Shown here in pieces: positions 43,708-55,700 of a stretch of DNA of 64,000 nt. The notes beneath the pieces are model-generated. The model had not been told where the DNA came from. It was given only the letters and a program-made list of their open reading frames with translations, and did no database searches. The stretch lies in the NCBI GenBank assembly GCA_021498095.1, contig JAIZWK010000001.1, forward strand, positions 988,448 to 1,052,447. The letters are read 5' to 3'. Source of the DNA: Candidatus Harpocratesius repetitus (GTDB lineage Archaea; Asgardarchaeota; Lokiarchaeia; Sigyniarchaeales; Promethearchaeaceae). Numbering within the stretch: position 1 is the first letter of the stretch; the number at the start of each line of letters is the position of its first letter. Position numbers and translations under genes: made by a program.

Positions 43708-46700
43708 TTAAAAATAGTATTCTTGCAAAATGAAGAATATTGTTAATAAGAAATCGATAATGGCTATTAAAGAGCTCCATAATCGCCATTGCATTGATAA
43801 ATGGTATATCTCTTCTGATTTTCTTACAGCCCAAATAACATATCCAAAGAAACCAAGTAGGATTAAAGTGAAGATCCATGCACGTAGAGGGATAATATTA
43901 TTTGACAGTAGTGTTCCAAATAAACAAATAAATACTAATAAGCGATAGAGTAGCTTCTTACCAAAATTTGCTTGAGTGGTTTCTTTTTCTCGTTCTGGGG
44001 AAACATAATAGATTATTGCTAAAAACACCAATCCTGAAATAAAGATGTCAGAAATAATAAGATACATTCCAATAGCGCCTGTTAGTCCCATTAATGAGAG
44101 CACTAACTTTATGTGTTTTTCAATCCAATTCACAACTGCAAAATAGAGACGAATAATTCCATCAATTAGCCAACGGAAAAAGTGTATCACTCTCTTGCCA
44201 ATATGCTTGATAAAATCTATGAACCTTTCCAAGAAAAACAAAATAGGATAAAGAATGATTGCAAATGAGAGAATAATGAAGGCTAGAATTATCATATTTT
44301 GTCCAATAATAAATAAAAAGAGTTCTATGACCATAATAAAGTAAAGAATTTGGTTTAATTGTTTGTTTCTTAATTTAAAGTACAGTGCTATAGCAACGAC
44401 TGCTGTAATTAAAAATAGCATTCCTGGAATTATTGTTAATATGTAATAATTAGGCGGATAAGTTATTGGTGGAGTTTCTTTAATAAATGAAGGTAAAATT
44501 AAAAATAAAAAGAATCCCAAGGTTGATGTACTTGAAATGATGAATATAATAAAAAGAATTAATTCAATCTTTTTTATAATTTTCACACTGATAGAATGAA
44601 TCTTTTTATAATCTAAATAACCAACAAGATAAAATACTAAAAATATTTCTGATATAAGCACCAAGCGAGTGAAAATTAAGGAATCGAAGTATTCTTTACC
44701 TTCTGATAGGTTCAATTCAATTAATGCATTCAATATTAAAGCCGTTGATAGAATATAGGTTACCCAAATTAACGAATGCTTTAGATGGGTAAAAAGGCTT
44801 GATGTTGGGTCTATTAACAACTTAATTGTATAAAATCCTTCAAAAGTAAAGATAAGTAAAACAAAATATATTTTGTAGGTATTGATATTAGGTAGAAAGA
44901 ATAGCATTCCACAGACAATTGAAAGAAGATTGAAGGAAATCCATGAGATTTGCATGTAATGTGATATATACTTTTTAAATTTCATAAAATTCATCCAATT
45001 TTCAAACTCTACAATTATGTGGATGAATCCATTGATTAATAAAATTGCAAGATATGGGTTTAAAATACGCCCAATTGTAATTCCAAACCATAATATGAAT
45101 GAACTATATATTCCGATAAAACTTAACCGATATATTGGCAAATAATTTAATGAGTGTGCATAACGTGTTTGTTGTAATAATGCCAAGAAGATAAAGAATG
45201 GAATGATATAAATCCATTGTTCAGACACTGCAATTAATAGGATACAAGCAGCTGCTCCCGCAATAATAAGAAGAATTAATGAAATTCTCTCAATTCGGTT
45301 AACATCCAAAAATTTATTGATTTTCAATTCCCCAACTGCCAGGATTAAGAACATTGTAATCGAACAACATATGATTAGGAGATTAAGGAGATAAAAGGAT
45401 GGGAAAGAGATTAAAGAAAGTGTAAATATTAAAATGCTAATTATTGCACAAACTACATAAAATAGGATTGAAATTACCTGCAAAAATTTAAGAGAAGAAG
45501 TTTTGGATTTCAAACCTAACAAGTTTAATTGATATCGATTTGAATATCGAATCATTACATTAAGAGCGATAAGATAAACTCCTATCATCAACAACAAACT
45601 AATTCCCCAATTAATTGTTGAAAAACTTGAGCCAAAATAATCAACAGCAGTTGGAACTATTGAAGGTAAAATATAATTGAAAATAAGTATAAGCAAACTG
45701 AAAGTGCATGCAGGGAAAATTAGCATCCAAACTGCATTGATATAGCGCAATACCTCAGGGGATTTAAATATCTTTATAGAAGCTGGGATTTTTTCCCATT
45801 TAATTGCCAAATCTTTAGTATGAATTTTGGTAGAGTCGAATTCACTAAATACTTCGTAATTTTCAAACGATTTTGTTGATCTTGCTTCTTTTATTTGAAG
45901 ATAATTCTTTACCTGTGTATGATTGTTCCTTGTTTCTAAAATTATTGTAAAAAAGATACTAAAAACAAATAGAACCAGTAATGCCTTAAATATTAAGAGT
46001 GAACTATAATCCCCAATTCTGAATAATACCCAATCACTAAATATATATTGAGTTAACATACCCAATATTGAAAATTGGCGAAGACTCCAAATAAATGTCG
46101 AAGTTGTTGTCTTTTTTGTTTCACTTAAATACAAAATTGAAAAAATGAATACAAAAGCACTCCAATTAAAGATAAGAGCAGATGAATTCAGATTTTGTAG
46201 TAATATTTCAATTAACAATGCTAAACAGAATTTCCAGAATAATCTTATATATTTTTTACCAAAATCAGGAATAGTTCGGCTTGAAATGGATAAATAAAAG
46301 AAACCTATTGAAATTAAGAGGTCTATCAACAAAATTTGAAACACTTTATTTAATTCCACTGAAAAAATTCCAAGCAATCTTAATAGTATTTGGAATATTA
46401 ATGTAGAGACCATAAGAAATGTAATATATAACCAGATTGCCCCCCCCTTAAAGAAAAATTTGCCTTTCTTCCAAGGAACGTCAATGTTTTTTAAGTAATC
46501 CCAAATAAAAGTTCCATATAATAAGAAAATAAACAAGATTAAATTAATAAAAACCGTTATTTTATAAAATGTTGAGGTTTGATTTAACACATTAAGTTTC
46601 CAGATGATAAAATAAGCAATTCTGCTGAAAAACCCTGTGAAAATTAAAGAATATACACATAACCACAAAATAAAAATAGTGACTCTCTGGTCTTTATTGT

Positions 46701-49700
46701 TTGAACCATGTAATATAATATTATAATTAATTTTCTTCTGTTTTATGCTAGAATCTTGTGAATTCAAAGAATTATGCCCTGTTTCCCCATAAAAAGTAAT
46801 CAATAGTAGTTCTATCGTATAAAAAAAGCCAAAAATAAAGGAATACCAGATTATAGAATCAAATAATGAAAGTTCTGTTAATATAATCATAGTAATAACT
46901 AAATAAAAACTGTTGCAGAGAAGATTTGCATTTATTGCCCAAAATGTATAAACCCGAATTGGATTTGAGATATAACGTAAATTTAGCATGCATAAAATGA
47001 CCAAACTTAAAGAAATGTTTGTTAATGGCAGAATTGTGGTATTTAATCGGAGTATTTCAAAAATGTAGAGTGTTAAAGAAAGACTTGCTGTAAATTTAAT
47101 CGTTTCATATATTTGTTTAATGAAATACTTAGTATTCATTAAAATCAAAAATACTACACTTAGAATAAGGAAATTAAGCATCAATTTTGCAAAGTGAATA
47201 TGTAGAATTTCACCAGAAATATCCATAAGTGCCCAGAGATGACTAAATAAAAGTAATCCAAAAGTATACAGAGCAACCTGTTTGATTATCGCAGAATTTT
47301 TTAAGAATTGATATTTAAAATTCCATTCTATTCCTTGTATTCTCAAATTATTGAGAAAATATAACCATCCTAAAGAAATTAATGTTGAAAAACTACATGT
47401 CCAAAGAACTATTTGATATATAATAGAATCTGTGGTATTTTCAACTAATTGCACAAAAATTCTATTCCAAAACTGGTTGATCGCAATAATTGATAAAGTA
47501 ATGCATAGTGATATGAATTGTTGGTAAAGAGAAATAATGTTTTCTGATAAAATGAATCTTTTATTACTTTCAGCTTTTTCATTTCCACTTTTATTAATAT
47601 TATAATCAATTTTTTCAGATTTATTGGTATTTTCATCAAAAGTGTCATCAGACATTGAAATAACTATTGCTGGGAAAATAGAATGATGATATAAACCTGA
47701 ATCAGCTGAAATAATTATTCTTTTATCTATTAATTTTGTAATTACTAAATGAAGCACTCCACTAAATATTCCAATGAAAAAGAGAATGCTTTCAAATAAA
47801 GTAAACGATATTTGGGTTAATGAAATGATTAATATCCCCAAATTAAATAGAAATACTGAGAAAGAAAAGCTTAATAATCCCCAGAAGGCAATTACTTGCT
47901 TATTTGAGCGGATTAATCGATTACTTGCAAGCGAAAACATTGCAAGAAATACCGCTGAAATATTGATAATTTCGAGTAATAAGCTAATTGGTTGATTTGT
48001 AAATGATCTGAATCCTTCTGCAATTAAAGCAGCCAAAACAAGGTTTAATTGAAATGCAAGTGCTTTACGGGTTTTTTGAGGTAAGATATTAATTCGCACA
48101 AAGAAATAATCGATAGAAGTTACAATTAATCCTATAAATATCAAGTTAAACAAGAATAAATTTCCAATTGATGGAGAAAGATTAAACGATATGTAGAGTA
48201 TCCAAAATAGACTAATATTCAATAATATTGTATTTCCAATAATTAACCATATATGAAATTGGAATAAATGAATTCTGTTGATTAAATATAATGTATAAAA
48301 TGTAATTGATGTAAATAAAAGTAAGCCTAACTGCCATGAATTCCACAAAAGATAAGAAAGAGATGAGAGAAGCAAACTAAATGTAAACACAAGTATCCAT
48401 TGCATTTGTAATCGAAATCTTTTAGGAATTGATTTAACAAAATACTGATCAATACCAATTATGCATGCATACAATGATGAAATAAAAATTAAAGTACGAT
48501 TAAGAAAAATTTCAATTAAGTCTAAACTATTTAAATTTGAAATATATCTTATTTCTACAGGAAAGTTTAATGCTAAAATGAGTGAATCAAATACATAAAC
48601 AAATTGTATAATAATCGTTTGAATAGTGGAGAGCATTTTATGAATTTCTCTTAAATCTTGTAGAATTACTGATTTCTTCACATAAAATATTATCAAAAGG
48701 GAAAAGATAATCAAACAATTAAATAAAAGTGCTGCAAAATTAAACCACACGAAATTAAAATGAATATGTAAAGAAAGAACAAAATTGATAGAACTTGATA
48801 TTGAAAATAGAGTCCAAACAGCCAAGTATAATAAGTAATTCTTCATTTTATTGGAGAAGATTCCAAATCTAATCATTTTATATCCAATAAAGCTGATTCC
48901 AAGAAAAATCGCGAGAAGAATGTTAATAAAAGTAAGAGAAGGTTGAATTTGAGCAAGATTCCAAATAGAGATTGCAGATTGATTCAGAATTAATCCAATT
49001 GCGGTTCCAATAATCAAAATTGGAATTATCAATCGAGTACGGAGTAATGGAAAAGAAATAAATGTAAATACAATAAGCAAGATTCCTGTTGATGCCCACA
49101 CTCCTACATTGAAAGCAGTAAGGAAAATCTCAAAAGCAGCCAGTCCAAAAGACAATGACATGAAAAACCAGCTAATTTGGTATAATTCTTTCAAAAGATA
49201 GTCTTTCACTTGGAATAATAGAAGTATTGCCCAGAAAAATGCGCATCCAATGAAAATACCAAAAAGATTTAAATTAACGGCTGAAATCAAATTAAAAACT
49301 CGCCAGATAACAACTCCTGTACTAAAAGCTAAACAGAATGAGAAAATAGGCTTAAGAATTTTAGTCTCTATCTTAAAGTATTTTCCTGGAATCAAAGCAA
49401 AGCTCATAATAATTAGTGTAATTGATGCTGAAATAATCCAATCGTAAAATATTATGACTACAAATGAATATAATAAGGCAAAAAGGCTTCCAAACATAAT
49501 GATATAGCTGGAAATTGTAAAGGTCAAATATAAAAGCGGTTTCTTGTTTTTTATTAATGGAAAATTGGTATAAATAATAAGATAAATTCCAAACAATAAG
49601 AAATTAAGAGGAATCTCCCATTGCAATCCAAAATTGAAATATAATGAGAAGAAAACTATATTTAAACCACATGCCAATGGCCAAAGATACATTAAAAGTT

Positions 49701-52700
49701 GCCATCGTTTTCTAAAATAATAATATGGAATAATTACTGCAATTGTTATCAATCCAACAAATGGGATTTGTAATATGAATTCTGTAGGAAAAAGATTAAC
49801 AGATGCCCAATAAGCTAATAAAAGCAGTTCAGTCCAAAAGGCGTAAACAAAATAATCAATATATTGCTTTAACTTGGTGAGAAGATATGGTAAATACAAT
49901 AAGGAGCACACCACAATGGAGAGAACAATCGAACCTGATAATGATAAATTAGATAGTTTTATTGCCATTGTGTATTGGTCGATGTTTGTGACCGCTTCAA
50001 AAATTAAGACAAAATTTACAATAGGAACAAAAAGCCATGCAGTAGCTCCTTTTATCCATATTTCTTTTGTGAATTGATGTAAATATAATCCTACTCCAAT
50101 AAAATAGATAAAAATAAAGAAATCTAAAGCGATTGGAACAGCTATTTTGATAGATAACTGAATTAGATTTGGTTCAACTAGCAATAAGAAAATATTTGAA
50201 GAAAATCCCGCACCTGAAAAGAATAGAGTCATTTTAACCATTTCAGGACGAATAGGAATATCAAAGTGATCATAATAGTAAAAATAAACCAACAGCGTCG
50301 ACCCAATTCCTAAGGTGATACTTAATACGATAGAATAAATTAATGAATAGAAAAGATAACAATATCCAATTGAAAGGAAAAATATTAATGTATGGGCAAA
50401 AATAATGCCTGTAAAGATTGACTTTTGTCGCTGAGAAGTAGTTGTTTTTCGTAATAAATATATTAAAGAAAGAGCAATTCCAAATACTACAGGAGCAATA
50501 TAACGCATTACAATGAAATAATCGAAGAGAAGCAAACTAAATGCAAGAACTCCCATTCCATAGGCAAAATACCCTAAAATAGTTTTTAAAAGATTATGTC
50601 GCCATGTTTTTGAAACTCCACATAGAATCCATTCACCAAGTGTACCGATAGTGATGCTTGCTGTTATACTTAAGTACCAAGAAATGGAATAATAAGCCAT
50701 TAAGTTATATAGGAAAAATATAATAGAACTTACAAATAAGGTTACGAAGAATAGATTTAAATAACTACGTGGAGAAAACATCATGAATAAACTGCCTGTA
50801 ATTAGCAAAATTAAGCTAATTATTAGCGGTAACTGTGAAACAATTGACCAATAGAGAGTTAGGATCACAAAGTTTTCAATATTTATTATCTCTTTTGGAC
50901 GTGGAAGGAGAGAAGTTGTTAATCTGTGAAGACTTCCAATAAACACAATAGCAAAAACAAAGTATACGTAAAAATTAATTGGTTGGAAATAAGAATAAAT
51001 AAGATAATAAAAGATATTAATGAGAACAATCGAAAAGTTAATAGTAAATCGATCTTCTTTTGCCCCGAGTGATTTTATTAGATAGAAAATTCCTAATAAA
51101 TTAAAGCTCAGCGCTGAAATCAATGAAATATGATTTAATAAAACAATACGAATCCAAAAATACGAAAGAAGCACTCCAGCAAATATCATTATTCCTTGAA
51201 TTATATTATTATACTTTTTATGAAAACTGTCTATAACTGTAAAACCAACCGGTATTTGTTCTATTTTTTGTGGTATTTCTGAAGGATTATGGCTTAAATT
51301 TGCTTTAATCTGATTTTCTATTGGAGTATTCGGAGATTCTCTTACATCAACTATAACATTGCTTTTTTTGATTTCATTAGTTAATTTTTGTTTTTCTTGA
51401 ATTTCCACGTATATATCTATGAAATTTTCGTAAAATGCTTCTGATTTTCTTAATGCAAAATAAATTTCAGGCAGAGCAACCAAACTAAAAACAAAAATTT
51501 GAGATTCGATATTAAATGCAATTAAATCAGAAATTACCCAAGCAATACTAAAACTTGAAAAGATATAAACAAAAGATTGAGCTACAATGTGGAGCTTTCT
51601 ATTCATAAAGAGGTGTAAATGGCTTTTATCATAAAATAGAGCAGCGATTAAAATTAGACTCATAAAAATCAAAAAGAAATATGGAGATATCACATTATTG
51701 GTCCCAAAGAATATAATTGCAAGTAGATTTAGGACTAATAATGAAAAACTACCTTGAAGTAGGTGGAAAGATAGTTTTTCATGAATTCTCCCCTTTCTAA
51801 ATACTTTAAGAGCAAAATAAGTACAGCTGATGGGAAAAAGAAGAACAATACTAAAAATTAGAAAAGAAGCACCATCATTAGTAAGAGGAATACAATAATG
51901 AACCAATGCTCCAAATAACAACCAACCAGTAGTAACAATGATGAATCCTAATGTTTCATACCAAATTGATACAGGAATGCACTTTTTGAAATATGGAACA
52001 CTTAAAATAAGTGCATCTAAAAAGATAAAGCCAAAGAATACTGAGGTTATCCATCTTGTTCCAAATTGAATATGCAAAAATGTTGTTAAAATTGAGAATA
52101 ACTCAAATAATATCATTCTTTTAATAAATAGAACAATTTGAAAGAAATGCTTATTTAAGTAAGATTGAATATTAGCAATTTTGGATAGAATAAAAGTAAT
52201 ATAAAGTTGATTAAGAATAATAAGTCCAACAAATAAATCCCAACGAAAAGGTACAGTGAATAAAATCCCAAATGAAACACACAAGACTGTAATATATGAA
52301 TAGAGATAGAATTCTATTATGAAAACATGTTGATATTTTGAATCTTCCTGAATTTTCCTATTCCTTTGATTAAAATATAGAAAAATACCAGGTAATATCA
52401 TATTTATTGCCACAATAAAGAACCAATTTCCTGAAGGAATCATAGATTTCATTAGGTTAAAATCATAGAACCCAGATAGATGACTAAAGAGAAGAATTCC
52501 TGCTAAAATCATAGAATAGATCTGGATATGCAATAAAGTGAAATAGATTGATTCCCAAGTCTTTGTCTTGATAAGTTTAAATTCTTGAAATTTTTCAATA
52601 TTGTGTTTAATTAAAGGTAAGAAATATTGAAATCCTAAAATAACAAGATAAAATGAATATGCTTGTGGCTCCAATATCGCATTTTCATCAATAAGGAAAA

Positions 52701-55700
52701 ATTTCACCTGTTGAATACAAAAGAGATAAAACGAAATAAGAATCGTATTTATGAGAATAAGTTTTAATGTTTCAAATAAAATGGGCATAATGTAGTTAGC
52801 AAAGAGCTTAATTCGAGTAAACATAATAATGCAATATAGACTTATAAGAAAAACACTAATTCTAATGCTCCAAGATAAATATTCCTGAAAAAGGATAAAT
52901 CCAAAGACCGCTCCGATTACAATATTTTGCATTAACAAGAAATCAATAATCCTTTTTTCATATATTTTAAATTTCTTATTAATTTGTGAGATGTTTTTAG
53001 TTGTTTGGATTAATGTGGTGCTTAAAAATAGTACTGCAAGTGGATACAGTATTATTTCGCGTGGGTTAAGTAAAATTATCATAATTGTTTGCGAAAAAGC
53101 AAAAATATTCCACCAAAAGATCAATTCATATTGAATAAATCTTGAAAATCGTTTTAAGGAATCAAGAATCTTTAATTGTTGAGATTTTTGAATAATATGA
53201 TAAATTAATAAAGATGGGAGAAATCCAGATATTATAATTAAAGATCCATTGGAGACTATTCCATTAAGATTGATCCAATTAATTACATTTACAAATAAGC
53301 CCAAAAATGTTGAATACAATGAAAAAATCCCAATCTGATAAAAAATTGGTAATGAAATTGAATAAACTCTTTCTGAGATTAATTTAATACGATAAAATTT
53401 GTAAATACTGTAGATAATTGAACTAATTATGTAAAAACTGGCAACACATATTAAGAGAATACGAGTATAAATAGAAAATAATGAGAAGTCCCATATTTTG
53501 GAATATATAATACTGATTAGACAATTAAGTGAGTTTAGAAGTAGAAGTATACTCTTTATTATTGTATCGAAATGATATGTTAAAATTTTCTTTCTCATTT
53601 GAATAAATGAGTAAATAACATAAGTTATTGCAGAAGCGATAAAAGCTGTAAAAAAGAAGGAGATTAACAAGAAATATTTAAATAGCAAAGCAATAGCTAA
53701 AGAAAATACCAATGAGTTTACTAAAAGGAATGAATTTCTAATTATTTCGATAGATTTTTGTTTTGAAGGATAGATGATTTCAAATTTTTGGAAGATTTTT
53801 CGAAGAATTTCTAGACATATTGCAGAAAATAGAAAAATTAGATAATATTGCATATGAAAAATAATACAGAGATTTAGAGTGATAACTAAAACCACTAAAA
53901 CTTCAGTAATAATAGTGATTAACTTAATTGGGTTTTTATATTGGTTTTCTGAAATAAATACATAATAATTATGCCTATTGTGAAATGAAATAAAAATATA
54001 GAATAATACAGCATCAAAAATTATCAAAATCTGGAGAATTATATTCTCCTGCATGATGGTTGAAGGATCAGTTTTTTCAATTAAAAAAACAATAAATCCA
54101 ATATTTAGAGCATTAAGAAAAATTATAACTATCCATTTTACGAAACGAATTAATAAATATCGCTTTTTTGGAATTATTGTAGCTTCAAAAAGAGAATTAA
54201 GCGGATCTTGAATTAAACTTAAGTCAATCCTGATTACACTCAAGATTATGATAAAAGTTAATAAATAAAGATAAATATTTTCTTTAAAGACAAAATTTGA
54301 AAGAATTTTGAATCCTAAATATATCGATGAGCTTGAAAAAGAAAGAATTAACAGACCTTGGTATATAATTTTTCCTAAATCATATAATCTCAGTTTATTC
54401 CAAAATTTATTTAGAAAGAATATTTTTTTCAATTCTTGAGAATTTGAATAATGTAATAAAGCAAGAATAACACCAACGAATAGACAAGGTAAAAAGTTCC
54501 AAGTAGAAAGTTCAAATAATAAAAATGTTGTAATAAACAAGATTAAAGTATTATTGATAATAAGAATGGATGAATCAATCCATTTTTTTATTATATGAAA
54601 ATCTCGCTGTAGAAAAGCAGGAATTAATTGATTCTTTGAAAATGTGATTAATATATTCCAGATGAATTGACCAATAAATAAACTTGAGATACTTGGCCAA
54701 AGAAAGAAGAGAATAAATGAACTGATGCGAAGGACACCTATCTGCAAAAAAAAATTGATTTTTTGACAGAAATTCTTAGGTAGTAATCCAAACTTCTGAT
54801 TTATCATGACAAATACAATAATTAGTAAAATACTCAGAATAAAAGCAGTCGATAAAGAAAATAAATTGATAAATAAGGTTTTTGAATGGAAAAACATTGT
54901 AAATTGTGCACACCATTCTCCTGAACTATCAATCAAGTTTTGTAATCCTAATGCATTTATTACTCTTTTTTTATTGAAATAATTCAAAATTTCTATATAT
55001 CTAGTAATATTTAGGATGAAAGAAATATAATTAAATATGCCCTTGATTATCAATAAAAATAGACCTATTTGAAAAATACATAAACTGATTGTTATTGAAG
55101 CAAAAAAAGATTTAGGGGGTTTTTCTTTAAATTCTTTCTTCAATACATAATAAAATATGGAAAGTAATGAAAGATTAAGAAAGAAAATATAATTAATTAC
55201 TGGATATTTATTTATCAACCATCCTCGTTTAGAAGTAAAAACTGCAAGGGAAAGCCCTAATTCTATAAATAAGATCAAATAGAGAAGAGTTTCTATTTTT
55301 TGCAAATATTTTTGTAGATTTTCATCATAAATCTTTAATAATTTTTCTCCAACAATTGCTAAAACTGTGCAAATGATTAGTTGAATATACCAAGGCAATG
55401 GAATGATAAAAAAGCAATTGAAAATAATAGCTATATAGAAAAGAAGTTGAATCTGGTAGTCCTGTCCGCGAGATTGAATTTTTATAATATATTGCTCCAA
55501 AATTGAGCCCACAAACATGATTCCAAAAGAAAAACCAACAAATTCTTGATTTACTTGACTCAGTAGTGAATAACCAAAAAGGAAAATTGCCAGAACAACT
55601 GAAAATATATTATTTACTGCTTGCAAATGTGATTTTGAATGTAGAGGACTAAGATATTTGATTCGTTCTTGACGAAATTTGATTAGAAGGATACACGTGC

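Noticed and set aside
43730..50077. Short plus-strand frames opposite the giant gene
   Set aside because: All are shadows of the 4296-codon minus-strand frame, with Lys/Asn-rich translations and no context.
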